64,000 nucleotides of DNA. It comes from Alteromonadaceae bacterium. Lineage in GTDB: Bacteria; Pseudomonadota; Gammaproteobacteria; Enterobacterales; Alteromonadaceae. The notes under the pieces were generated by a model that was not told the DNA's origin, did no database searches, and saw only the letters and a list, made by a program, of their open reading frames with translations. Shown here one piece after another: positions 1 to 9,042 of the stretch. The DNA lies in assembly GCA_014872785.1 (NCBI GenBank), contig WKFJ01000024.1, positions 44,861 to 108,860 of the forward strand. Direction: 5' to 3'. Position 1 is the first letter of the stretch. Each line of letters begins with the position of its first letter. The position numbers and the translations under genes were made by a program.

Positions 1-1091
1 AGGCTTTTATCGGTCATCGTATGTTAGTACTGAATCTAGCCGAAAATGACAGTAGAGATACTGACAAGCGATTGGGTTCAGCCCTGGATTTATACCCTGA
101 TACAACCAGAAATGGCTATGAAATTGTGCAAAATAGCCGTATTGAAGAAGAGCTCACGGTGCATTCATATACCTGGGGCGCGCAATTGGGAATGCAACAG
201 CAACGCTCTGCGTCAGAAGATGCCGCGCAAAATAATCGTTTCTATGAGTTGCAGCTATTTGCTCAAGACTCAGATGCTGACAATCGTTATTTCTATCGCT
301 ATCAACTGGATTATCGCAATTATGATAGTGCCTTAAAAGATAGCCTGCATGCTCGTTTTAACTGGTGGGACACTCAGTGGTTGGGTAATTGGGATTTGCA
401 TGTTGGCCTCAATCTTCATGGACAAAAGGGCTATATAGATGATGATTGGGCACATTCGGCAAGGCTTAATATTAATACTCATTGGCAATATTCCATAAAT
501 CGACGTTTCTTTAATCGCTTCAGTGTTGGCGTATTCGGCAACTTCATAGAATCGGGGAATCTGCTTGGTCAATACGCAACGTCGGTGTACAGCCAATACA
601 AGCTTGATCACACATACGGATTTTCGATTTCGGAAAATATTCGTTATAAGTGGTATCACGACCTTGAATCATGGATACAGCTGTCGCTCACAAGTAATGA
701 ACTATCAGACTCTGAAATTATCGATAACACCGATTTACAGATTGGCACGAGACTTTATTACAAGGGACTTGCGGCCGATATTGCTTACCGCTGGCGAGAG
801 TTTTTCCAGGATGACAACAGAGTAACTGATACCACGGATGAACGATTGGGTATAGGTTTAGAATGGTTTGATTGGGAACAAGCACACCATTGGCGTATAC
901 GTGGCGGATTTGATCGTAATTTAAGTGAAAACGAAAATTACTGGTATATTAATTTATCTTATAATGAATCAGGATACAGGGGAGTTTCTGATTATCTGCC
1001 GCAGGCGTTGTCTTTTGAAGCTATGCGTGCACAAGAAGCTGCTTTGCAGGCAATAAACGAGAAAAATGAGTCAACAAGTCGTAATCCTTAA
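1..1091 (+). CDS. Outer-membrane beta-barrel protein, 3' part (5' end outside window)
   Basis: The reading frame is open to the first base of the window (first full codon at base 3), so the ATG at 21 is probably internal and the N-terminus is missing. The visible 360 or so residues are rich in aromatic residues and in short alternating polar/hydrophobic stretches separated by acidic or Asn-rich turns, for example around residues 95-130, 165-215 and 280-320. This is the pattern of transmembrane beta strands of an outer-membrane barrel. A short charged helical tail follows the last strands. The stop codon TAA (1089-1091) directly touches the ATG of the PgsB-like gene, which implies translational coupling and a shared job. 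By analogy with polysaccharide exporters such as PgaA, which put a helical or TPR domain before the barrel, it could be an export porin for a polymer; that is inference. The exact family is not recognised. Confidence 0.6.
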   Translation, partial: AFIGHRMLVLNLAENDSRDTDKRLGSALDLYPDTTRNGYEIVQNSRIEEELTVHSYTWGAQLGMQQQRSASEDAAQNNRFYELQLFAQDSDADNRYFYRYQLDYRNYDSALKDSLHARFNWWDTQWLGNWDLHVGLNLHGQKGYIDDDWAHSARLNINTHWQYSINRRFFNRFSVGVFGNFIESGNLLGQYATSVYSQYKLDHTYGFSISENIRYKWYHDLESWIQLSLTSNELSDSEIIDNTDLQIGTRLYYKGLAADIAYRWREFFQDDNRVTDTTDERLGIGLEWFDWEQAHHWRIRGGFDRNLSENENYWYINLSYNESGYRGVSDYLPQALSFEAMRAQEAALQAINEKNESTSRNP

Positions 1092-4000
1092 ATGAGTGCA
1101 GCAAAAAATTCACGAGCCTATTATGTCGAGTCGTTACAGACTGGGCTAAGTGATTTCTGGAAGAAAATTTACGCTGAATTTATTCAGGATATTGCCAAAG
1201 ATTGGCAACGACAAGTGAAGTCGCTTGCAACAACTAACACTTCTGAAGCGTATATTGCCGGTATAAAGCTGCTCAATGAGCGATTAAATGAATCTGAACA
1301 GCGATTAGCATCACTTCGAAGTCGTTACCGTATTTTCCACACCGAGATCAGTCAAGCTGTTACGAAAGATGCCAAGTTCGAACTTATTCTTGAGTTTTGT
1401 AAGTACTTAGGCAGCAACAATGCTCGTGCTGACAAGCGTGCATTGTCTCGATGGCTAGACGAGAGCGCGGTGACTGAGCGTTGGCAAAGTAGAATTAAGG
1501 ATCAAGAATTTTTTGCCGCTTTCATTATGGGACGCATTGCGGCAGTGTTTGATTTATTGGCTTTTTCCGATGAAAAACCCGATATGCGAGAGATGTGGCG
1601 TGAGCTAAAGATTGAATCTTCACTTACTCCTTGGATCCGTTATGCCTTTGAAGCAAAGGTACAGTTAGCTGCGTTTAAGAGTTTAAGCAGTGCGCTTGTA
1701 TCAATTCACGATGAGGATGCGCATATACTGAGTTCAGAGTTATTGCGCTATACCTATCGTTTTTCGCTGGACAAAAAGCAACAGCCAGAACTGCAAATTG
1801 AAGCTTTAAATTTGTTAGCAGTCGCTGACTTAAATAAAGCTATAGCCCTTATTCAAACGAGGTTAGCGCGTGAGGATGAGGACGACCAAATTTTCTTTCG
1901 CGAATCCATATCTGACATAGTATGTCTACATTATTTGAATAAGCCTGCCATCTTTGATTTAACCAAGACATTGTTACAGGATCCCAGCCCAACCGTTCGG
2001 CAAAGTGTTGTAAAAGCCCTTACCATTTGTGACGATGAAGATCGCGTGATGGCTATGGTGCAGCGTTTGGCAGCCGATGAGAGCGATTCGGTATATTGTT
2101 ACCTAGTCACCCAGATCCCCTTTATTCTAACCAGTCAGTATTGTTTGGCATTTTTACTCTATGAATTCTCCAAGCCACATAGTTACGTGCGTTTGCGCTC
2201 GTTGGGGCAGGCGTTGGTGCATTGGAGTACGTTGTTTTATGGAACAGATGGGCAAAGGCAGGAAGCATTAGATAAGATTTACACGGTTCTAATAGAGCTG
2301 GCCACGCAACACTCTCAACCCGATGTTCAGTATTTAGCCTTAGATATTAGAGAGAAAATTTGGGCGAAAATGGAATCTAATTTGGATTCACTATTGTCAC
2401 CGGTACTGGATGCGACCAGTAAAGCCAGAATTTCGCTTAAACCAGAACAACAAGCCGCTATTGACAGCGACGATGGAAAACGTTGGTTAGCAGCTAACAT
2501 CGGACACCGATTTTCGATTCAATTACATAAGAAATACGTTCAGAGAACCGACCAATTTGGTTTTAGAATGTGGCGTTTCTTGTATGAGCTATTGCATCCG
2601 GCGACTGACAAACGTCAGCACCATAGCCATGTCGTGGCCAGGCGATATCAAAGCCGACATATTGTCCCTTCAGCCATACTGGCTGAAGTTAGTCAGACTA
2701 CGGTTCCAGGTGAACCTTTACACATGGCCAATGAAGGCCATTGGCGACCCTTTTTACCTTTAGTAGATCAACTTCTCTCCGCGCTTAGCAATGGCATTAC
2801 CGGCAGAGAGACTGTGTTGCACCACATCGCCGGAAAAACAGTCATTAAACCCCCAGTTGGAATTAGAAATCTATATGCTCGAACTGCACTGAGCGTGAGG
2901 TTTTCACATTACGCGCGGCTACGAAATGTGGCGTATACAGATGAAGCTCCCGATGCATATGTTAGAGCGTTGGAAAAGCTGGGATTTTCTATCGTCTGTA
3001 ACGGTCATCCCCTGCAAGCCAACGATCAGAATGTTCCTGTCACACCTGCAGTGTCCCGTTTTTTTGATTTGGGCGTCCCGGTCGTGGTAGTGCAATTTTA
3101 TCAAGACTTCCAACGTTACTTTGTTTCAGTCTACCAAAATACGATTCAACACATTCTTGTGTTTTCTCTGGCGATGGTAGCGTTGTTTTGGGGAAACCAC
3201 GCTCTTGTCAGTCACCGTATAAAACGCGACAGAGCAAAAATACCTATGACCATCGGCGGTTGGGGAACCCGAGGTAAATCAGGTACAGAGAGATTAAAAG
3301 CTGCGCTTGTTAATTCTGTTGGATTGTCCACTGTGTCTAAGACTACAGGTTGCGAAGCCATGTTCTTATTCGCTACCCGCTACGGCTCGCTTAAGGAGAT
3401 GTTCTTATTTCGGCCTTATGACAAAGCCACTATTTGGGAGCAAACATTTGTTACCCGTATGGCTGCTCGATTGAAATCTGACGTATTGTGTTGGGAGTGC
3501 ATGGGATTAACACCGCGTTACATAGATATTTTACAGCAGCAATGGATGCGTGACGACATGGTAACTATCACTAATTGCTTCCCAGATCATGAAGATCTGC
3601 AAGGCCCCGCCGGTGTTGATGTGCCACAGGTGATCGCAAAATTCATTTCTAAAAACGCAAAGGCCTGGACTACGGAAGATAATATGTTGGCGTATTTAGA
3701 AAAAGAGGCGGTTGAGAAAAAGGCCGATCTAACGCATGTCAATTGGTTGGAAATTGCCACTATTCCTGAGGATTTGCTGGCTCGATTTCCTTATGAAGAG
3801 CATCCGGCAAATATTGCGCTAATAGCTAATATGGCTGAAGAAATGCAGCTCTCTCGCACCATGGCCATTAAAGAAATGGCCGACAGAGTGGTACCAGATA
3901 TTGGGGTGTTACAGGTGTTTCCCTATGCTGAGGTCGAAGGCCGTGAGATGCGATTTGTCAACGGTATGTCGGCCAATGAGAGATACGGCGCATTAGCGAA

Positions 4001-5150
4001 TTGGACGCGACTAGGCTATGAAGATACCCAGAAACAACTCGCTGCCGATTACAATTTGGTCACTGTTATCAATAATCGGGCAGATAGGGTTCCCCGCTCT
4101 AAAGTCTTCGCAAGGCTCATCGCCTATGACTTTTCGGCTTCGAAACACTTTATCATTGGTAATAATTTAGATGGCTTTTGTTCGTTGGCGATGGATGCTT
4201 GGCAAGAGCGTTTGGACGCTGAATTGAATGAACTCCTAAAAAGTTCAGAGTTTATTGCTAGATGTCGCGAATTGGCTGAGTTTTTGGTACTGCCGACAAC
4301 AGAAGCATCTCTTACTAGCTATTTACAAAAGGTAGTGGGAGACAAGGCGCAGAAAATTACTTCCTTTGAAACCTTTGCCACTGAGATTGCAGCTAACGAA
4401 ATTGAGTCCATTGACTCAATTACTTCAAAACATCTGGCTCAAATCATTGATGGTTTTAAACTCAGCCAAACTTTTGTGAATATTGAACACAATGATACGC
4501 AGGTTGATAAAGCGTTGCTGCAGCAAGCGAAAACGACCTTTATTGCTCTTTTCAAAGCCAAGTTGGTTGTAGTAGACGATTATTTTATCAGTGGGGAAGC
4601 ACTTAATTTACGCATTGCAATGCAGATGCCAAGCGGCATCAAAACAGACATTATTGGTCTACAAAACATAAAAGGACCCGGGTTAGATTTTGTTTATAGC
4701 TGGCAACAATGGCAAAAGGTGCACGGACTATTACATAGCTTTTCCGAAGGTTATGGCGAGGGCATTGAGAGCAGCATTAACGAACTTGCGGCACTGCCTT
4801 CATTTAGTTGTTTGGACAAAAACGCAGTTGAGGCGTGGATTGAGAGTTTGGCAACAAACTCAAGAGTCACGCGTGAAGATTTCTCCTTGCAGCTCGACCA
4901 AATCTCAGCAGTACTTAGTAAACAAACCACAGCCTTAGAAATTAACGACTCTGGCAAGCCATTATGGCAACCGCTGTTGAATGTTGTTGAAGAATTTGTT
5001 GATATTTTTGATGCTGTAAGACGAGGGCGCTTGGCGAAGCGTATTTTGGTTGACCTAGCGGCACAGCGGATCAGCCTGAATAACGCAGCATGGCTATTGA
5101 TGAAAATAAACAAACGTCAAAAAGGCGGCTGGTTGAGCAGCCGTCAATAG
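1092..5150 (+). CDS. Giant PgsB/CapB-like Mur-ligase-fold amide ligase with N-terminal helical extension
   Basis: A protein of 1352 residues. Residues about 1-680 are alpha-helical, with HEAT-like repeats near 230-430. A single membrane segment lies at about 685-705, followed by basic residues. From about 715 to 1120 it matches PgsB/CapB, the ATP-dependent ligase that makes poly-gamma-glutamate in Bacillus. Visible motifs, in order, are the P-loop GTRGKSGT (about 724), KTTG, ECMGLTP, FPDHEDLQGP, PDIGVLQVFP, FVNGMSAN and NNRADRVPRS; each has a counterpart in PgsB. A C-terminal region of about 230 residues has no assignment. PgsB itself is roughly 400 residues, so about 70% of this protein is extra. 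It starts immediately after the barrel gene. The substrate cannot be read: poly-gamma-glutamate is the known product of the family, but another amino-acid polymer is possible. No PgsC or PgsA is inside the window; they may lie upstream. Confidence 0.8.
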   Translation: MSAAKNSRAYYVESLQTGLSDFWKKIYAEFIQDIAKDWQRQVKSLATTNTSEAYIAGIKLLNERLNESEQRLASLRSRYRIFHTEISQAVTKDAKFELILEFCKYLGSNNARADKRALSRWLDESAVTERWQSRIKDQEFFAAFIMGRIAAVFDLLAFSDEKPDMREMWRELKIESSLTPWIRYAFEAKVQLAAFKSLSSALVSIHDEDAHILSSELLRYTYRFSLDKKQQPELQIEALNLLAVADLNKAIALIQTRLAREDEDDQIFFRESISDIVCLHYLNKPAIFDLTKTLLQDPSPTVRQSVVKALTICDDEDRVMAMVQRLAADESDSVYCYLVTQIPFILTSQYCLAFLLYEFSKPHSYVRLRSLGQALVHWSTLFYGTDGQRQEALDKIYTVLIELATQHSQPDVQYLALDIREKIWAKMESNLDSLLSPVLDATSKARISLKPEQQAAIDSDDGKRWLAANIGHRFSIQLHKKYVQRTDQFGFRMWRFLYELLHPATDKRQHHSHVVARRYQSRHIVPSAILAEVSQTTVPGEPLHMANEGHWRPFLPLVDQLLSALSNGITGRETVLHHIAGKTVIKPPVGIRNLYARTALSVRFSHYARLRNVAYTDEAPDAYVRALEKLGFSIVCNGHPLQANDQNVPVTPAVSRFFDLGVPVVVVQFYQDFQRYFVSVYQNTIQHILVFSLAMVALFWGNHALVSHRIKRDRAKIPMTIGGWGTRGKSGTERLKAALVNSVGLSTVSKTTGCEAMFLFATRYGSLKEMFLFRPYDKATIWEQTFVTRMAARLKSDVLCWECMGLTPRYIDILQQQWMRDDMVTITNCFPDHEDLQGPAGVDVPQVIAKFISKNAKAWTTEDNMLAYLEKEAVEKKADLTHVNWLEIATIPEDLLARFPYEEHPANIALIANMAEEMQLSRTMAIKEMADRVVPDIGVLQVFPYAEVEGREMRFVNGMSANERYGALANWTRLGYEDTQKQLAADYNLVTVINNRADRVPRSKVFARLIAYDFSASKHFIIGNNLDGFCSLAMDAWQERLDAELNELLKSSEFIARCRELAEFLVLPTTEASLTSYLQKVVGDKAQKITSFETFATEIAANEIESIDSITSKHLAQIIDGFKLSQTFVNIEHNDTQVDKALLQQAKTTFIALFKAKLVVVDDYFISGEALNLRIAMQMPSGIKTDIIGLQNIKGPGLDFVYSWQQWQKVHGLLHSFSEGYGEGIESSINELAALPSFSCLDKNAVEAWIESLATNSRVTREDFSLQLDQISAVLSKQTTALEINDSGKPLWQPLLNVVEEFVDIFDAVRRGRLAKRILVDLAAQRISLNNAAWLLMKINKRQKGGWLSSRQ

Positions 5151-5320
5151 TTGTCTCTATCGTCATTCACGGCGTTAAATTAGCTTTACCCCTATCGTTT
5201 TTTCATTTGTCTAATCCTATTACCTACAAATGTGCAGAACTGGTGCAGTTTGCCCACAGAAGCCGCATATTTATCTATCGTTACCTTTTGGTTGGTATGT
5301 GATTGGTTATACTGCCAATT

Positions 5321-6823
5321 ATGAAAATCGCGCATAAACTTTTTTTGACCCTTGTAGGGGTAGTCTTTTTGATCTTGTTGGTGAATCTGCTAATGGCAAG
5401 GTGGAGCTTTCAGCAGGGTTTTCTCAACTTTGTCATCAGCATTGAGCAGCAGCGACTGCAAGAAGTGTCGACACATTTGGCCACTGAATATCGAATGTCG
5501 GGAAACAACTGGAACTCCATTAGGGAGATGGGCGCACAGGGGTTTCTTAACAATTATCGAGACGAATTGCGCTCGAAGGCCCGTCCTCCAAGGTATCATG
5601 GCGAGCGAGGAGCAAAAAGGGCGCCGCCACCCGACAGAGCAAGGGCTGGTGAAAGGCCGCCGCCTCCACATGAAAGTCGCTTGCCAGAAGACCGTCGACT
5701 AGAACGTCGTAATCCCTCCCATGCGTTGGGTGGAAAAGGTCCAAACACTGCATTGTTCGACAGTCAAGGTGAGTATGTCATTGGTGAAGATATGTCTAGT
5801 TCCGGTGCACCTGATGTTAGTGTCGATATTGTTAGTGAGGGCAAACGAATTGGCGAGTTGCGAAGTTGGCCAAACGCTGAAGGGTTCACACTTCTGGCGA
5901 CTGAATTCTCTAAGCAGCAACTCCTAACCAGTTTGCTGATTGCCAGTGGCTGTTTATTCGTTGCCGGCGTGGTGTCTTGGTTTGTATCTAAGCGCTTACT
6001 AAAACCCCTTAATCTTATCTTAAATGCAGTATCGACCCTTTCCAATGGCAAGTTTGACGTGACCTTCGCGCACAAGCGGAGCGATGAGCTTGGACAATTG
6101 ATGCGAGACATCGAATTCCTAAGTAAGACACTGGATAAAAATCGCAGTGCTAAGAGTCGCTGGTTTGCGGATATATCTCACGAATTACGCACGCCATTGA
6201 CCGTATTGCGCGGGGAAATTGACGTGCTTAAGGCCGGTATTCGCTCTTTTGACCAGCAACAACTGGCTTCTTTTGATCAGGAGATTGCACTGTTACGTCG
6301 GTTAGTGGATGACCTTTATGCATTGTCACTGTCAGATATTGGCGGATTGCGATATGCATTTGAGCGCCTTGATCTGTCGGTTATATTGGCGATCGCGGTT
6401 GATAGTCTGCACAAACAAGCTAGCGATAAGGGGCTAGATATCACCTTTAAGGCGGAAGAGGAGATGTGGGTAAACGCTGACAAGCAACGACTAGAGCAAT
6501 TATTCATTAACCTCTGCAGAAATTCTCTAGCCTACACCGATGCGCCAGGGAAGTTACATATTGTTGTTGAAAAGCGAGATACCTTCATTTTGGTAACCTT
6601 TGAGGATAGTGCTCCTGGGGTTGCTAGTGAGGATTGTGAAGCATTATTTGACCCTTTACACAGACAAGACGAATCACGCACGCGTCGTGGCTCGGGTGCT
6701 GGTTTAGGACTAACTATCAGCCGAAATATTGTTGAAGCGCATGGTGGCGAGATTTTCGCTGTTCCTTCTGTACTTGGCGGATTGAAAATCTGTGTCAGAC
6801 TTAAAGCGCAAATGGAGGCCTGA
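5321..6823 (+). CDS. baeS: BaeS-like sensor histidine kinase
   Basis: An inner-membrane sensor kinase of 501 residues when started at ATG 5321; a TTG six codons upstream is possible but less likely. There is a membrane segment at about residues 8-28, a periplasmic region of about 175 residues, a second membrane segment near 203-225, a HAMP region, then HisKA with the H box SHELRTPL (H287) and an HATPase domain ending in a GxGLGL-type G2 box. The response regulator follows 1 bp later, so the pair is co-transcribed. The architecture and paired regulator resemble BaeS/BaeR, the envelope-stress system. The periplasmic region contains an odd Pro/Arg-rich stretch at about residues 85-130 (bases 5575-5715), unlike a folded sensor domain. 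The assignment as BaeS is by overall similarity; the stimulus is not known. Confidence 0.75.
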   Translation: MKIAHKLFLTLVGVVFLILLVNLLMARWSFQQGFLNFVISIEQQRLQEVSTHLATEYRMSGNNWNSIREMGAQGFLNNYRDELRSKARPPRYHGERGAKRAPPPDRARAGERPPPPHESRLPEDRRLERRNPSHALGGKGPNTALFDSQGEYVIGEDMSSSGAPDVSVDIVSEGKRIGELRSWPNAEGFTLLATEFSKQQLLTSLLIASGCLFVAGVVSWFVSKRLLKPLNLILNAVSTLSNGKFDVTFAHKRSDELGQLMRDIEFLSKTLDKNRSAKSRWFADISHELRTPLTVLRGEIDVLKAGIRSFDQQQLASFDQEIALLRRLVDDLYALSLSDIGGLRYAFERLDLSVILAIAVDSLHKQASDKGLDITFKAEEEMWVNADKQRLEQLFINLCRNSLAYTDAPGKLHIVVEKRDTFILVTFEDSAPGVASEDCEALFDPLHRQDESRTRRGSGAGLGLTISRNIVEAHGGEIFAVPSVLGGLKICVRLKAQMEA

Positions 6824-6824
6824 C

Positions 6825-7511
6825 ATGCCAGATAAAAAGCGCATTCTTATTATTGAAGACGAACCCAAGATTGCTCAAATCTTGGTAGACTTTTTTCAAA
6901 TGGATGGGTTTGAAACATCAGTCTTACACGATGGTATGCATGCTGTAGATGAAATTCGAAATAATGAACCTACGGCAGTGATATTAGATCTGATGTTACC
7001 GTACAAAGATGGCATTTCTATTTGTCGTGAAGTACGTACGTTTTCCAATGTTCCCATTTTAATGCTTACTGCGCGCGTTGATGAAATAGACCGTTTAACA
7101 GGGCTGGGTATCGGTGCAGATGATTACGTTTGTAAACCCTTTTCCGTGCAAGAGGTGGTGGCAAGGGTTAAGGTGATCCTTAGACGAGCTGAACAGCCTG
7201 CACCTACTACATCGTCACTGATCGGTTACAAACACGTACAAATGGATCTAGAAAAATTTGTCTGCTACGTTGATGGCAATCAAATTGAGTTATCACCTGT
7301 AGAGTTTAGATTGTTAACTGCAATGATTAATAAGCCCAGTGTGGTGTTTTCTCGAGATAATTTAATGCGAGCGGGTTACGAAGATGATCGTATTGTTAGC
7401 TCGCGCACGATTGATAGTCATATGAAAAACCTTCGAAGCAAACTTTCCCAATTCAGTGAAACAGAGAGCATTCTGCATTCCGTTTATGGTATCGGTTACA
7501 AAATAGAGTAA
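6825..7511 (+). CDS. baeR: OmpR/BaeR-family response regulator
   Basis: A 228-residue regulator with a receiver domain (acidic pair EDE near residue 11-13, phospho-acceptor D55 in LDLMLP, conserved K in CKPFS near 105) and a C-terminal winged-helix DNA-binding domain (ELSPVEFRLL, then SRTIDSHMKNLR). The start at 6825 is preferred over an upstream in-frame codon because GGAGG lies about 7 bases before it, inside the end of the kinase gene. It is the output partner of the adjacent kinase. The receiver plus winged helix and the arrangement with the kinase first resemble baeSR. Target promoters are not evident. Confidence 0.8.
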   Translation: MPDKKRILIIEDEPKIAQILVDFFQMDGFETSVLHDGMHAVDEIRNNEPTAVILDLMLPYKDGISICREVRTFSNVPILMLTARVDEIDRLTGLGIGADDYVCKPFSVQEVVARVKVILRRAEQPAPTTSSLIGYKHVQMDLEKFVCYVDGNQIELSPVEFRLLTAMINKPSVVFSRDNLMRAGYEDDRIVSSRTIDSHMKNLRSKLSQFSETESILHSVYGIGYKIE

Positions 7512-7603
7512 ATACGAAATTTGAACGGAGTATTCGAGCTGTTTTTCAATTTTGAGCCCAAAAGTTTGTAGTCAAAGCAATTCAGGAGGGAAATTATAAA
7601 GGC

Positions 7604-7897
7604 TTAGCCGTTGGTGTTTTTCCAACTGCGCTTTAACGAATACCCAAACTTGTTTAACTCTGCAATGGCTTGCAACTTAGCATCTCCGCTATACCCGATG
7701 GCTCTGAGTTTCCACAATCTCCACGCCGGTATATCACTTACACCTTTGCGGTAATTCATTAAAGTTCTATCGGTACAATCCAATTCTTCGCAAATGCTGT
7801 CGATGGTTACAAGCCTTTCTTTGATAAGCTCGTTCACTATGCTATCTACGTCATCAGCAAGTTTGGAGCGGCTATATCGGCGACTGTCTCTGTCCAA
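7604..7897 (-). CDS. Small hypothetical protein with possible helix-turn-helix
   Basis: A 97-residue, strongly charged protein read from a TTG codon, preceded by AGAGG about 6 bases upstream. No other start lies nearby. The middle (about residues 30-60: ITIDSICEELD-like, then a polar turn and RTLMNYRKG) reads like a helix-turn-helix of the Cro/XRE kind, followed by two more helices and a basic tail ending KRSWKNTNG. It is a lone gene between a response regulator and a convergently placed LysR gene. The family is not recognised. It may be a small DNA-binding regulator, but the rare start codon and small size keep confidence moderate. Confidence 0.5.
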   Translation of the reverse strand: MDRDSRRYSRSKLADDVDSIVNELIKERLVTIDSICEELDCTDRTLMNYRKGVSDIPAWRLWKLRAIGYSGDAKLQAIAELNKFGYSLKRSWKNTNG

Positions 7898-8108
7898 TTT
7901 AACCTCTGATTATGTTTTTATTTTGCCGCATATTAGCACTAAATTTATTTAATAAAAGTACAATTTGCTAACTGTAAGAATTGCGTGGTTTGTTAATGCA
8001 CTATTGGAGAGTTGTGGAAAGCGTTGCACTGAATTTACTTCGGAACAAAAGAGGCTCCTTTGACCCAGTGTCTCGGAATATTGATCGGCGTTAACTTTCA
8101 TACCGAAG

Positions 8109-8987
8109 TCACCAAGCTTGATTCGAAATGTTGGCAACTAGGTATTCGATGAGTTTTCTGGCACGAGTTGGTAAAAATCGCCTACTTGGATAGACAATCC
8201 AGCTTGGGATGCTGGGTAGCCAGAACGGTTCCAAAACAGGCACTAGTTCAGATGTTTGCAAGCTGTCTTGATAACTGGTTTCAGGAATGTAAGCAATTCC
8301 TAGCCCTGCTTTGCAGGCAGCTAGGATAGCATTGTTATTATTAGATTTCCATGCAGGGCTTACTTTAACTTGAAACTCTTTCTCAGCTTCAATAAACCGC
8401 CAATGCTCTAAGTTAGCCACTAAACATTGATGTCGCTTAAGTTCATTTGGATGAATTGGCTCACCAAATTTTTGCAAGTAACACTTAGACGCGGCAGCAA
8501 TGAGTTTGCGCTCTGTTAATTTGCGCGCGACAAGTGATGAATCAGTTAAGTGCCCATAGCGGCTCGCAAAATCGAAACCTTCATCAACTAGGTTGATGTT
8601 TCGCGAATTAAAATCTAGATCCACAAATAACTTTGGGTGTTGCTTGACGAAGTCAACGATCATTGGCGCCAAATAATATTCTGCAAAATGGCCAGCCAAG
8701 GAAATGCGTAGGCGTCCCTCAATCGACTGACTGTCTCCAGTTAATTGTTGCTGAGCGTCTTGAAGTTCATCAGTAATGTTGCGGCAGCGCAAATAGAAGT
8801 CTTCGCCCGCAGGCGTCAGTCTTATTTTTCTGGTGGTGCGCGCGAATAGTTGCACGCCCAGTCGCTTCTCCAGAGCAGATATTTGTCTACTGACAAAAGA
8901 CGTGGAAACCCCCAGTTTTTTTGCCGCGGAGGAAAAGCCTGAAGTTTCTGCTACAGCAACGAATTCCGTGATACCTTCAAACATCAT
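8109..8987 (-). CDS. LysR-family transcriptional regulator
   Basis: A 292-residue regulator with the N-terminal LysR winged helix (residues about 4-62: FVAVAETSGFSSAAKKLGVS, then SRQISALEKRLGVQLFARTTR) and a C-terminal type-2 periplasmic-binding-like effector domain (about 90-290) containing the usual GLGIAYIPE segment. The helix has the typical AAKKLGVSTSFVSRQI form. It is encoded alone; the neighbouring acyl-CoA dehydrogenase is on the same strand upstream but separated by a structured repeat and a terminator, so no obvious target or divergent partner is visible. The start at two successive ATG codons is natural. The effector is unknown. Confidence 0.85.
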   Translation of the reverse strand: MMFEGITEFVAVAETSGFSSAAKKLGVSTSFVSRQISALEKRLGVQLFARTTRKIRLTPAGEDFYLRCRNITDELQDAQQQLTGDSQSIEGRLRISLAGHFAEYYLAPMIVDFVKQHPKLFVDLDFNSRNINLVDEGFDFASRYGHLTDSSLVARKLTERKLIAAASKCYLQKFGEPIHPNELKRHQCLVANLEHWRFIEAEKEFQVKVSPAWKSNNNNAILAACKAGLGIAYIPETSYQDSLQTSELVPVLEPFWLPSIPSWIVYPSRRFLPTRARKLIEYLVANISNQAW

Positions 8988-9042
8988 GCAATAATTAATA
9001 TGAAATATTCACTATTATTGCAGTAGAAGTGGTAATTAGGCT

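Noticed and set aside
7949..8137. Minus-strand reading frame of 62 residues downstream of the LysR gene
   Set aside because: It overlaps the end of lysR in another frame, with no ribosome site and no recognisable features.
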